Positions 16,080 through 25,492 of a stretch of 64,000 nucleotides of DNA are shown here, piece by piece. The stretch is from JAGLOK01 sp963677605. GTDB lineage: Bacteria > Bacillota > Clostridia > Christensenellales > UMGS416. The stretch is taken from contig CAXXDX010000003.1 in assembly GCA_963677605.2 (NCBI GenBank), forward strand, positions 1-64,000, written 5' to 3'. Each line of letters starts with the position of its first letter. The stretch's first letter is position 1. The notes under the pieces are model-generated. The model searched no databases and had not been told where the DNA came from. It was given only the letters and a program-made list of their open reading frames with translations. Position numbers and translations under genes: made by a program.

Positions 16080-17561
16080 GTGAGAAAAAACATTGTAATT
16101 ATTATGACTGATCAGCATAGAGCGGACGTATGCAAGCGTGAAGGATATCCGATTGACACCACTCCCTATCTAGACTCTATGGCTAAGTCGGGTTGCTGGT
16201 TTGAGAACGCTTACACCACCATGCCTATATGCGCTCCCGCAAGAATAAGTATGCTTACCGGCCGCTATCCAAGCACTCACAGAGTGTGTGTAAATCATGC
16301 GACAGACAACGCTTATTATAAAGAAGATATATTTGATGTAGCAAAGAGACTTGGTTATCAAACAGCTATGATAGGCAAAAATCATTCACATCTCAGTGCT
16401 GAAAAAACTGATTACTGGAATGAGTTTTCCCATGATGGGCAAATGGGAGATGATGAAGATGAAGAATGCTCAAAGTTTGACAGATGGCTTTTAGAACTGA
16501 ACCACGGTGTTGGGCAGGAGCCTACGCCCTTTCCCTTGAGGTGTCAACAGCCCAGTAGGATTGCAGACGATTCTAAACGTTGGGTGGAAAGCACAAACGG
16601 TGAGCCGTTTTTGCTGTGGATGACATTCCCAGAACCACATAATCCATATCAAGTGCCTGAGCCTTATTTTTCTATGTTTAATGAAGATGATTTGCCAAAA
16701 GTACATAACGGTAAAGAAATCTTAGAGAGCAAAGGATTTAAGTGGCAGTGGACAAGGAAGATTGGTGAATATGTATACCCTGATTATGAATCGATTATCC
16801 CGAGGGCAAGGGCTAATTACTTCGGCATGCTCAGGTTAATAGATGATCAGATAAAGGGTTTTGTTGAGTTTTTGGAAAGCAAAAGTTTGAGAGATGATAC
16901 GCTTATAGTTTTTATGTCCGATCATGGTGATTTTGTAGGAGAATATGGACTTATGCGAAAAGGGCCAGAAGCTCCGGATATTCTTTCTCGAATACCGATG
17001 ATATTTAACGGTCCTGGTATAGAGCCTGATGAAGAATCGAAGAAAGAGTTTATCTCCATAGCGGATGTTTTTCCGACGATTTGCGAGTATATGGGAGAAG
17101 AAATACCTTATGGAGTGCAAGGGCGCAGTATTATGCCTATACTTACGGGAGAAAGTTATCCGGAAGGTGAGTTTTCATGTGCTATGGTGGAGCAGGGCTA
17201 CGGCTCTTTGCACTACGGGAATGATGATGATCTAAAAGAGACTAATTGCCTGATACCGGGTGTGGTGAAAGATTCTTTTGACTGTCTGAACTCATACTCG
17301 CAAAGCGGGAGCATAAGAATGCTTCGCAAAGGCAAATGGTCACTGTCATATGACATGATGGGAAATGGACAGTTATATGATTTATCTCAAGATAAATATG
17401 AAACCGATAATCTTTTTTATAAGAAAGATTATCAAGAAACTGTATGTGAGCTTGTGCAGGAACTTTTGGCATGGACGCTTAAAACTCATGACACATTGAC
17501 TGTGCCGGAAGGTGGGCGTTACGAGATAAAAAGAGATAGAAGGAACTATTGGAACCAATAA
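16080..17561 (+). CDS. Cys-type sulfatase (alkaline phosphatase superfamily)
   Basis: 493 residues with GTG start. The N-terminal IVIIMTDQHR supplies the metal ligands (D11). The modification site is ICAPAR, with C51 in the C-x-P/A-x-R motif that is converted to formylglycine, followed by LTGRYPSTH. A second metal site is D281-H282 in FMSDHGDFVGEYG, followed by MRKG. Sulfatases hydrolyse sulfate esters; family members act on sugars, choline or aryl sulfates, and no residue here decides between them. No signal peptide is seen, so it probably acts in the cytoplasm. Cys-type sulfatases need a radical-SAM maturase (anSME), which is not in the window. It is sandwiched between the MFS gene and a hydrolase of unknown family, 19 bases upstream of the latter, suggesting that the three deal with one sulfated glycan. 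Confidence 0.88.
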   Translation: MRKNIVIIMTDQHRADVCKREGYPIDTTPYLDSMAKSGCWFENAYTTMPICAPARISMLTGRYPSTHRVCVNHATDNAYYKEDIFDVAKRLGYQTAMIGKNHSHLSAEKTDYWNEFSHDGQMGDDEDEECSKFDRWLLELNHGVGQEPTPFPLRCQQPSRIADDSKRWVESTNGEPFLLWMTFPEPHNPYQVPEPYFSMFNEDDLPKVHNGKEILESKGFKWQWTRKIGEYVYPDYESIIPRARANYFGMLRLIDDQIKGFVEFLESKSLRDDTLIVFMSDHGDFVGEYGLMRKGPEAPDILSRIPMIFNGPGIEPDEESKKEFISIADVFPTICEYMGEEIPYGVQGRSIMPILTGESYPEGEFSCAMVEQGYGSLHYGNDDDLKETNCLIPGVVKDSFDCLNSYSQSGSIRMLRKGKWSLSYDMMGNGQLYDLSQDKYETDNLFYKKDYQETVCELVQELLAWTLKTHDTLTVPEGGRYEIKRDRRNYWNQ

Positions 17562-17580
17562 TAACTATAGAGGAGGCTTT

Positions 17581-19773
17581 ATGAATCTTACTTTTAAAGA
17601 CTATTCGCTGGTGATAGAAGATGGAGGTGTAATAGTTGAAAAAGACAGAAAAACACTCTACTTCAACAAGCGACCTATGTGTGTGACTGTAAAGACGAAA
17701 GTAGCACTGAGCGAGTTTTATGAAGGAACATACCAGTATGCACAAAAAGACGGCTGCAAAGTGACAGCTGGAGGCACAGTTCGCGTTCCGTCAGGATCTG
17801 AGTTTGAGTTTCGTGATGTGTATGAGGCTACAGCTGAGGGTTTTAAAATATCCCGTAATACGAAAGTAATTAAAGCCGCTGATGATCTGGGATTTTCAAC
17901 AAAGATATCATTTGTTATGACGGAATCCGACAATGTGCGTGATTATAATTGCTTCGCTCCTGGCGTGTGGTATAAACAAAATGAATTCGCACCAAATTAT
18001 GTCATGGGTAAAGACTTGGACTGTGAATATTTCTGGCGAATGGAGACAGCCTTCGGATTGCCGCTTTTTGCAATGCAAAACATTAAATCCGGCGAAATGG
18101 CTTCACTTTCCCGCTGGGCTGACGATATGACTATGCGCTCAACAGACATATTGCGCTCGGAAAACAATGTGGATCCAAAGATTACAACCGGTGCGCTAGG
18201 AATGAGCAGACCTGAACCAAAGACTATGAATTATATGTACTATGGGTTTGCTATACGTCATGAATATGATGTGCAGATTGATGGGCTTTCACTCGACTAT
18301 ATATATCCAGGATGTGATGGGCAGATGCCTGCGCATAAGTTTTATGGAGGTTTGGATTTTAAGGATGACACTAAGACATTCAGCCGCATTAATCACCCAG
18401 TGGAAGAAGGTTTTGAACAAAATTATTCTGTATCGCTGAATTTTGGATGCTATGATAGCTATCAACTTATGATGCGCAGCATATGGCGCACAACATATGA
18501 CAGGATGCGTGATAAGTTGTTTGATGTAGATAATGAAAACCATTTCCTTAACTGCATGAATATCTTTATGAAATATACGCAGAAATATGGCGATTCCTAT
18601 GGGCTTCCTTTTGCTTGCCAGTTGCCTGACATGGATATATCGTGCATATCTTACCAATTCGGTTTCGTTGGTCAGCAGCCAGGTATAGGTTATCAGCTTC
18701 TGCGCTATGGCAGCTTGGAAAATGTTCCTGAGGCTCTGGAAAAGGGCACAGGTATTATTGACTTTTGGGTAAGAACTGCAATGACTGAATCGGGTTTGCC
18801 ACAGATGTGTTATCATCCCGGAATAGCCGACTTTGAGCCGTATCCTCACTATATAAGGATGTTGGCTGATGGAATTGAGGCAATATTGGACTCATATCTG
18901 CATATGAAAAAAACAGGTAAAGAGCGTCTGGAATGGTATGATTTCTGTAAAAAAACAGCTGACTGGTGCGTGGATATTCAAAATGATGATGGCAGCTACT
19001 ATCGTGCTTATAATACTGACAGCTCAAGGCGCATGGATTCAAAATCTAACACACCCAGTATCATACGCTTCCTCGTTGAGATGCACCTGTTGACAGGTGA
19101 TGAGAAATATAAAATTGCGGCAGTAAAAGCAGGCGAGTGGTCATTTGATAACTGCTATAAAAATCTGGAATACAGAGGAGGTACTTGCGATAACATTGAC
19201 ATACAGGACAATGAAGCTGGCATTTATGGCATTTTCGGATTTTTAGCACTGTATGACTTAACCGGAGAAGACAAGTGGCTGGAGGCTGCAGTCGCGGCGG
19301 CTGATTATACAGAGACTTGGACATATGCATGGACATTCCCTGTGGAGACAACTTGGCCAAAGCATCCGTTTAACAAATATTCTATAAGTGGACAGTCCAT
19401 TATTACAGTTGGCGGCGGTGCGGATGTTTACATGGCGGCATGCTCTTACACATATTATAGGCTATATCTTATAACAGGCGATGTACATTATCTTGACTTT
19501 GCTGAGTTTATTGACAAAAACACCCGTCAATCAAATGATGTGGACGGAAGCATAGGATACATAATGCCTGGTATTGGCCATGAAAGCGGAAATTTCACAG
19601 AACAGGTGCTGCAAAGCCATTATCACTGGCTGCCGTGGTGTACATTTGTGGAGGCTGATCCTACGTCGAGAATGTATGATACATTCGGTGTTTATGAGAT
19701 AGCTGATGCTGAAAAGCTTGACTTGAATGAACGCAAGAAAAGAAACAGGATATATGATAACTATGGTAAATAA
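17581..19773 (+). CDS. Uncharacterised large glycosidase-like protein, probable (alpha/alpha)6 barrel
   Basis: 730 residues, no signal peptide. The first 260 or so residues look beta-rich (a sandwich domain with alternating short strands). The second half has repeated helical hairpins with aromatic, acidic surfaces (for example LEWYDFCKKTADWCVDIQNDDGSYY and LEAAVAAADYTETWTYAW), the signature of an alpha-toroid as in GH88/GH105/GH127 and several lyases. DDGSYYRAYNTDSS resembles the substrate loop of such enzymes, with acidic residues that could be catalytic. I do not recognise the family; GH154-like is one possibility that I cannot confirm. AGGAGG lies 6 bases before the ATG. It is the last gene of the MFS-sulfatase operon and convergent with the AraC gene. 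The protein from 25493 has the same general plan. Confidence 0.7.
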   Translation: MNLTFKDYSLVIEDGGVIVEKDRKTLYFNKRPMCVTVKTKVALSEFYEGTYQYAQKDGCKVTAGGTVRVPSGSEFEFRDVYEATAEGFKISRNTKVIKAADDLGFSTKISFVMTESDNVRDYNCFAPGVWYKQNEFAPNYVMGKDLDCEYFWRMETAFGLPLFAMQNIKSGEMASLSRWADDMTMRSTDILRSENNVDPKITTGALGMSRPEPKTMNYMYYGFAIRHEYDVQIDGLSLDYIYPGCDGQMPAHKFYGGLDFKDDTKTFSRINHPVEEGFEQNYSVSLNFGCYDSYQLMMRSIWRTTYDRMRDKLFDVDNENHFLNCMNIFMKYTQKYGDSYGLPFACQLPDMDISCISYQFGFVGQQPGIGYQLLRYGSLENVPEALEKGTGIIDFWVRTAMTESGLPQMCYHPGIADFEPYPHYIRMLADGIEAILDSYLHMKKTGKERLEWYDFCKKTADWCVDIQNDDGSYYRAYNTDSSRRMDSKSNTPSIIRFLVEMHLLTGDEKYKIAAVKAGEWSFDNCYKNLEYRGGTCDNIDIQDNEAGIYGIFGFLALYDLTGEDKWLEAAVAAADYTETWTYAWTFPVETTWPKHPFNKYSISGQSIITVGGGADVYMAACSYTYYRLYLITGDVHYLDFAEFIDKNTRQSNDVDGSIGYIMPGIGHESGNFTEQVLQSHYHWLPWCTFVEADPTSRMYDTFGVYEIADAEKLDLNERKKRNRIYDNYGK

Positions 19774-19809
19774 TCCGGCTTTATAATCTGGCATAAGTGG
19801 TTTAATGTT

Positions 19810-20688
19810 TTACTGTTGAGAATAAAGCTTTCTATATTCTGAAGGAGTAATTTCCTCAAATTTCTTAAACAGTTTCATGAAATACTTGTCGCTGTCAAAA
19901 CCGGACTCATATGCTATGTCCTTTATTGAAAGGGAACTGTTGCGAAGAAGATGCTTGGATTTATCCAGCTTGAGTTTGTGAATATATTCTATTAAAGTAA
20001 AGCCCGTGTTTTCACGGTATAGAGTTGTGAGATAGTGTGAATTATAGCCAAATATTTTAGCTATCTCCTTGATATTTAGATTTTTCTGATAGTTTTGATC
20101 TATCCAATGCTTAATAAGGCTTGAAATCAAGGATACTGTATCAAACGTGGGCTCATTACTTTTCTTGTAAATTTTAAGATATGTATAGGTAACTTCGCTT
20201 AAGAACATACTCAAACTATAGTGCATCATGTAGGGTGACCACTTGTTTTTTTGTTTTTGAACCTCAAGGATTTTGGAGAATAGTACTGGTAGCTTATTGT
20301 TGATTATATTGTATCCGTTTTCTGGAATCAAAAAGATGTTTTTATCTTCGCGGTTGGTTTTTGTTAACAGGTTAAAAAATTCAATATTGTCCATATGATA
20401 AGCATTTGAGACATCAAAACTAAGCTTAAAAACTTCAGATTTTTCGGAGTAGGATATTTCATATGGTTCGTTTTTGAAAAGAAGGGCAAAATGGTATTTC
20501 TTTACATCAAAAATTCTGCCGGATGAAGTAATTTTTAATGAGCCGCTCTTTGTATACAAAAGAGTGTAAGCATCAAGCGGCATTAGTTTTTTATCGCTTA
20601 AAACTACAGGCGATGTCTTCTCGCAGGATATAAATTTTGCAGGAGCATCTGCTTTAGCATAAAGGTAACGCATGAGATATTTAGCCAC
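19810..20688 (-). CDS. AraC-family transcriptional regulator
   Basis: 292 residues. The N-terminal half is a cupin-like sensing domain; the C-terminal 100 residues are the two helix-turn-helix motifs of AraC/XylS proteins (NIKEIAKIFGYNSHYLTTLYR and IKDIAYESGFDSDKYFMKLFKKF, ending TPSEYRKLY). The start is taken as GTG; the ATG five codons later is an alternative, and neither has a strong ribosome binding site. It is transcribed away from the GH51 operon at 20796, sharing the 107-base region 20689-20795, so it most likely controls that operon. It converges on the sulfatase operon with a 36-base gap. Members of this family near glycosidase genes usually activate on binding a mono- or disaccharide. 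The protein at 27410 is a paralogue. Confidence 0.88.
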   Translation of the reverse strand: MAKYLMRYLYAKADAPAKFISCEKTSPVVLSDKKLMPLDAYTLLYTKSGSLKITSSGRIFDVKKYHFALLFKNEPYEISYSEKSEVFKLSFDVSNAYHMDNIEFFNLLTKTNREDKNIFLIPENGYNIINNKLPVLFSKILEVQKQKNKWSPYMMHYSLSMFLSEVTYTYLKIYKKSNEPTFDTVSLISSLIKHWIDQNYQKNLNIKEIAKIFGYNSHYLTTLYRENTGFTLIEYIHKLKLDKSKHLLRNSSLSIKDIAYESGFDSDKYFMKLFKKFEEITPSEYRKLYSQQ

Positions 20689-20795
20689 TAATTCTTACAT
20701 AAGTCGATTGTTTATAAAGGTGATTGACATCATCATTATAATATAACTTTTCTTATAACTCAAAACACATATTAATAAATCTTAAGGAGAAAAAA

Positions 20796-22292
20796 ATGAA
20801 GGCAATAATCGATATACGCAATAAGCAGGCGAAGATTGATAGACATATCTACGGACACTTTTCAGAACACCTTGGACGCTGCATATATGACGGATACTGG
20901 GTGGGAGAAGATTCGGACATCCCCAATACCAATGGAGTTCGCACCGACATAATCGAAGCTATGAAAGCTATAAAAACTCCTAACATTCGCTGGCCTGGCG
21001 GCTGCTTTGCTGACGACTATAACTGGACTGACGGTATAGGGCCTAAAGAGGAACGTGAGCCAATGATAAATGTTCATTGGGGGGGTGTGCTGGAAAATAA
21101 CCATTTCGGAACACATGAGTTTATGGATATGTGCGAAGAAATAGGCTGTGAACCTTATATCTGCGGAAATGTTGGAAGCGGAACAGTGCGTGAGATGAGA
21201 AGTTGGGTGGAATACTTAACAGATAACGGCAACTCGCCTATGGCGAAACTCAGACGCAAAAATGGCAGAGACAAAGCGTGGGGCATAAATTTCTTCGGAA
21301 TAGGAAACGAAAACTGGGGATGCGGCGGATTCATGAAAGCCGATTATTACGCCAATGTTTATAAAAGGTATGCTACGTTTGTGAAAAACTATAAGGGAAT
21401 GGGCGAGGCTAATTGGTGGGAAGTGCCGCCAATTATGAAGATAGCCGGAGGAGAGAATGTTGAAAAAACGAGCTGGACAGAGACTCTTATGCGCGAGGCA
21501 GGGCCATTTTTTATGGGTGGGCTTTCAATCCACTGTTACGTGAAGCCGGGCGAGGAGATGAATGGAACACAGTTTTCTGATGACAGCTGGTATCAGACAG
21601 CCAAGAACACTTACGAAAAAGAACCTCATTTTATAAAAAACATGAGCATAATGGACTATTATGACCCTGAGAAAAAAGTGGCAATGGTAGTGGATGAATG
21701 GGGAATATGGGTAGATAACGAGCCCGGAACGAATAATGGATTTTTATATCAGCAAAACACCATGCGTTCGGCACTGTGCGCTGTACTCATGCTTCATATG
21801 TTCCATAAATATTCAGACAGGATACGCCTATGCAACCTTGCTCAAACAATAAATGTTTTGCAGTCAATAATACTGACCGAAGGTGCAAAGATGATAAAGA
21901 CACCTACATATTATGTGTTTGATTTATTGAAAGGGCATCAGGATGCGGACTATGTGCCTGTTACATGGGCGGATAAACCGGAGATTATTGACATGGATTT
22001 GCCAAATGTTGATATATCAGCTTCCACAGTAGCCGATAATATGGCATATGTATCGCTTGTAAACCTTTCTGCTAAAGAAAGTACATCAGTCACTCTTAAT
22101 TTTGCACACAAAAAGGCAGCAAAAGCTATTGGAATGTATATGGACGGTGACGGAAAGTGTACAGCTCACAACACTTTTGAACAGCCGGATGCAGTATATG
22201 AAAAAGAACTCAAGTGTACAGTAAAAGATGGTGAGGTTGTTGTAGAACTGCCGGCGTGCGCAATTGCCGGTGTTGAAATAGACTTTGAATAA
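20796..22292 (+). CDS. GH51 alpha-L-arabinofuranosidase
   Basis: 498 residues, no signal peptide. Typical GH51 landmarks: RHIYGHFSEHLGRCIYDG at the start, IRWPGGCFADDYNW, the acid/base E172 in GIGNENWGCGG, and the nucleophile E301 in VVDEWGIW, followed by the C-terminal beta domain. It removes terminal alpha-L-arabinofuranosyl groups from arabinan or arabinoxylan oligosaccharides, here presumably in the cytoplasm after import. AAGGAG stands 7 bases before the ATG. It is the first of four closely spaced genes (to 27397) and is divergent from the AraC gene. It is clearly related to the enzyme at 36754 (same GNENWGCGG and EWG motifs) and distant from the third GH51 at 43362. Confidence 0.93.
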   Translation: MKAIIDIRNKQAKIDRHIYGHFSEHLGRCIYDGYWVGEDSDIPNTNGVRTDIIEAMKAIKTPNIRWPGGCFADDYNWTDGIGPKEEREPMINVHWGGVLENNHFGTHEFMDMCEEIGCEPYICGNVGSGTVREMRSWVEYLTDNGNSPMAKLRRKNGRDKAWGINFFGIGNENWGCGGFMKADYYANVYKRYATFVKNYKGMGEANWWEVPPIMKIAGGENVEKTSWTETLMREAGPFFMGGLSIHCYVKPGEEMNGTQFSDDSWYQTAKNTYEKEPHFIKNMSIMDYYDPEKKVAMVVDEWGIWVDNEPGTNNGFLYQQNTMRSALCAVLMLHMFHKYSDRIRLCNLAQTINVLQSIILTEGAKMIKTPTYYVFDLLKGHQDADYVPVTWADKPEIIDMDLPNVDISASTVADNMAYVSLVNLSAKESTSVTLNFAHKKAAKAIGMYMDGDGKCTAHNTFEQPDAVYEKELKCTVKDGEVVVELPACAIAGVEIDFE

Positions 22293-22317
22293 TAAATGAA
22301 TATTAAAGGAAGAATAT

Positions 22318-24225
22318 ATGATAAATAAAAATGATTTAACCACAAAGCTGCCAGATGGCTCATACTTCCCTTTTTGGGAAGTGGAACAAAACTATAAAAA
22401 CACGCTATATGTGGACTGCAACGCACCTAACGCAAGCGATGACAATCTTGGTACTGAAAACAAACCATTTAAAACTATAAATGCAGCTGCGAAGATAGCT
22501 GCTGCCGGAACACGGGTAGTTATCCGTGAAGGTGTATACAGGGAAACTGTTCAGCCGCAAAATGGCGGAAATGGGCCTGACAGCATGATATCTTATGAAG
22601 CTGCACATGGTGAAAAAGTTATCATTAAGGCTTCGGTGCCTGCTACTGACTGGAAACCCAGCACTGACTGGCTGCTTCAGCGTTTTGGAGATAATGAGCC
22701 ATTGCCTGAAAGCATAAAAGTGTGGGAAACAAAGCTGAATCCTGAAGATTTTAAAGGATATAATCCCTTTTGCGCAGTAAATATCATACATGACAGAGTT
22801 TTTATAGAGTATGACAAAACAGATATGACAACCTATCTTAACAGGCGCGGAATGGTATTTGTGGATGGCAAGCCATTAAAGCAGGTGGCGCTTTACAATC
22901 AGCTGTCAAAAAGTGATGGAACTTACTGGGTGGAAAGCAACGGGCAGAAGATTCACGTACGCTTGCCCCAAGATGCGTCTCCGGAAAATCATAATATAGA
23001 GCTTACAAACAGAGAACAGTGTTTTGCATCTGATGTTCCTTTTCTGGGATATATAAGAGTAAAAGGACTTGTATGCGCACATGCTGCAAATGGTGCACCA
23101 GTGCCACAGCGTGGCTCAATATCATGCTATCGCGGACATCATTGGATAATAGAAGACTGCGAAATAGACTGGGCTAATACTGTGGGTATAGACTGTGGCA
23201 ATGAATGTTGGCACCATCAGATGAATCCGGACATAAATCCCGGGCATATAGTGCGCAGAAACGTTATACACGACTGTGGTGTGTGTGGCATTGCGGCACT
23301 CGGCTCGCAAAACCTTTTAATAGAGGACAACCTGATAGACGGTACCGGATGGCAGAGGATGGAACTTTCATGGGAGGCTGCGGGCATAAAGACACACTTT
23401 GCACAAAACGCTCTTTTTCGCCGTAATGTTATATCACGATGCTATGGATGCGATGCTATCTGGCTGGATGTGAGCAACAATAACTGTAGGATAACATCCA
23501 ATGTATTTATAGATGGCATAGACTCACGTGAGCATATGTTTATAGAATGCAACAGAGACACGGACAAGCTTATAGACAACAATATAATCTGGAATGTCGA
23601 AGGCAGATATGACAAAAATGCAGTGCCAGAAGAGCCCGGTTCATCTGGATGGTATAAGATGAACGAGTTGGACTTTGTTAATGGATACGGCATATATAAC
23701 GAAGGCAGTGATTACATAATAATGGCGAATAACCTTATTGGAAAATGCAACAGTGCCGGGTATTTTGCAAAAGCAGTTGCGTTTAGGATATCAGGGCAAA
23801 ACCGCGGCGGTACTGCACGCGAGCAGAAGTTTATAAACAATATGTTCTATGATTGCGGAGAGGCTGCAATTAAACTGCCAAATCCAAATAACGAGTGCGA
23901 GGGCAATGCATATGCTGAGATGCCTGGTGGATATCTTCGTGTATTATATCCTGAACCATCTATGTGTGTAAACCTGCCTGAGTGGCAGAAATTTATGGGC
24001 TTTGACTTGAATGGATGTGAATTTGAAGCCGAAATAGGCATTGACAGCAGCAAGTTGGAAATGACAGTGGAGCTTAAAAATTCATTGTCAGAAGTTACAA
24101 CATGGTCTCAGGCCGATACGGATTTTTTTGGAAATGCAACTGGTGAAAAACGTATAGCCGGCCCGTTTACACAGCTTAAAGAGGGCAAAGTTACTTTTAA
24201 TATCGACCCAAGAAAATTGAAATAA
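22318..24225 (+). CDS. Right-handed beta-helix glycosidase, GH120 (beta-xylosidase)-like
   Basis: 635 residues. The N-terminus (LYVDCNAPNASDDNLGTENKPFKTINAAA) is the DUF1565-type cap that opens many right-handed beta-helix enzymes, and the rest is a series of short turns with N-x-I-x-D/N-C patterns (PbH1 repeats). It shares with the GH120 xylosidase of Thermoanaerobacterium the overall order of motifs, including IWLD (D384) and, 26 residues later, FIEC (E410), where that enzyme has its catalytic Asp and Glu 23 residues apart (from memory). I therefore predict a retaining beta-xylosidase or related exo-glycosidase. No signal peptide, so cytoplasmic. It starts 25 bases after the GH51 gene. GH141 and other beta-helix families are alternatives. 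Confidence 0.7.
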   Translation: MINKNDLTTKLPDGSYFPFWEVEQNYKNTLYVDCNAPNASDDNLGTENKPFKTINAAAKIAAAGTRVVIREGVYRETVQPQNGGNGPDSMISYEAAHGEKVIIKASVPATDWKPSTDWLLQRFGDNEPLPESIKVWETKLNPEDFKGYNPFCAVNIIHDRVFIEYDKTDMTTYLNRRGMVFVDGKPLKQVALYNQLSKSDGTYWVESNGQKIHVRLPQDASPENHNIELTNREQCFASDVPFLGYIRVKGLVCAHAANGAPVPQRGSISCYRGHHWIIEDCEIDWANTVGIDCGNECWHHQMNPDINPGHIVRRNVIHDCGVCGIAALGSQNLLIEDNLIDGTGWQRMELSWEAAGIKTHFAQNALFRRNVISRCYGCDAIWLDVSNNNCRITSNVFIDGIDSREHMFIECNRDTDKLIDNNIIWNVEGRYDKNAVPEEPGSSGWYKMNELDFVNGYGIYNEGSDYIIMANNLIGKCNSAGYFAKAVAFRISGQNRGGTAREQKFINNMFYDCGEAAIKLPNPNNECEGNAYAEMPGGYLRVLYPEPSMCVNLPEWQKFMGFDLNGCEFEAEIGIDSSKLEMTVELKNSLSEVTTWSQADTDFFGNATGEKRIAGPFTQLKEGKVTFNIDPRKLK

Positions 24226-24252
24226 AATATAAATAAATTTAGGAGGCAATCT

Positions 24253-25422
24253 ATGAAACCGATGAAAGATTACAGTCATATAAGAGGAATACATCTTGGA
24301 ATGCGCAGGGCAGAAGACGGAATATCGCTCGAAGAGCGTCTCAAATACTGCCAGAAACTTGAACTTAACTCCAGCCGTAACTTCATGGACTACGCAATGT
24401 ACGAAAAGGATCCTCAGGGAACTAAAGAAAGCCTTATTAAGTGTGTTGACACCTGTTGGGAGTATGGTGTTTCCACGATGCAGATACTATTTGGCGGCAA
24501 TCAGCTGGATCCTGTGATACTGGAACCTGAGTTTTGGGAAGAAAATGGCGATGCGTATGTTAAAGACATCGTATTAGCTCTTAAAGATCATCCCGGTATT
24601 TTGATGTGGGATGTGATGAACGAACCTTCGTGCAACCTTTGGATGGAAGATGCCACACCTGAAGAAAAACCGGTTCGTTGGGCGAAGATAAATGAGTTTT
24701 TAAAGCATTATTGTGATTTAGTGAGAAGTCTTGATCCGGATGGAACTATAACAATAGGACATACTGAAGCGCAGCATCTGGAGCCTTCTGCTAACTGGGT
24801 GGATGTGCTCTGTTTCCACGACTATAGGGAAACTCGCGCTCGGATTGCAGAGAACTTCGATTTAGCTGAGGAATTAGGTCGTAAGTATGATAAACCTGTT
24901 ATAAACTCTGAGATATGCTGTTTATGCAGAGCAAATCCATATGATCTGGCAATTAAAACATGCATGGACAGAAACATGGGATTTTATGTCTTTAACCTTG
25001 TTATTGAAGGATACTGGGCAGATACGCACGGACTAATTTATCCTGATGGAACAATTCGCAACCCAGAAGCCATAGCAGCTTTGCAGGGATTTTTCATAAA
25101 TCGTTCCGAGACACGCATTAAGCCAAATCCGAACAGGGAAGGATATGTTTATAAGGCTTTAGAAGGGCTGAAAGAAGCATTGACTGAACAGCGAGGATTG
25201 TTTAAAAACGAAGATAAGCCGACAGATGAAATACTGGAGGCTGCGGAGTATGCAGCGAACCTGATGGAAGCAAACGGTCTTGCTTTGCCGTATGACCTGC
25301 CAACGTCGAAGATAATGGATTGGAGAGCTCAACCGATAGAAAAACGCGACATTAAAGCAATACGCGATTTTGCATTCGAGCTGGGGGAAACAATGAAAAA
25401 GTGGGCGCAGGATTTACGATAA
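24253..25422 (+). CDS. Clan-A (GH5-like) TIM-barrel glycosidase
   Basis: 389 residues without signal peptide. It shows the clan GH-A pattern: acid/base E124 in WDVMNEPSCN at the end of strand 4 and a candidate nucleophile E220 in PVINSEICCLCRANPYD at strand 7, with a GHTEAQH and CFHDYRETR between. The surroundings are cellulase/mannanase-like (Pfam Cellulase type), but the CLCRANPYD motif after the nucleophile is not one I know from characterised GH5 or GH2 enzymes. The protein from 50056 shares the whole layout, including CLCRANPYD. It is an internal gene of the GH51 operon, with AGGAGG 7 bases before the ATG. Substrate unknown; a beta-linked hexose or pentose side chain is an inference from the neighbours. 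Confidence 0.78.
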   Translation: MKPMKDYSHIRGIHLGMRRAEDGISLEERLKYCQKLELNSSRNFMDYAMYEKDPQGTKESLIKCVDTCWEYGVSTMQILFGGNQLDPVILEPEFWEENGDAYVKDIVLALKDHPGILMWDVMNEPSCNLWMEDATPEEKPVRWAKINEFLKHYCDLVRSLDPDGTITIGHTEAQHLEPSANWVDVLCFHDYRETRARIAENFDLAEELGRKYDKPVINSEICCLCRANPYDLAIKTCMDRNMGFYVFNLVIEGYWADTHGLIYPDGTIRNPEAIAALQGFFINRSETRIKPNPNREGYVYKALEGLKEALTEQRGLFKNEDKPTDEILEAAEYAANLMEANGLALPYDLPTSKIMDWRAQPIEKRDIKAIRDFAFELGETMKKWAQDLR

Positions 25423-25492
25423 AAAGGTGCTAAATGAATATTAAGTTTAAAAAAGTAAAAAAGGTACGGAGTTTTATGTAGAAGGCAGATAT

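Noticed and set aside
17479..17745. 88-residue minus-strand frame across the sulfatase-hydrolase junction
   Set aside because: Overlaps two well-supported plus-strand genes and shows no domain or start signal.
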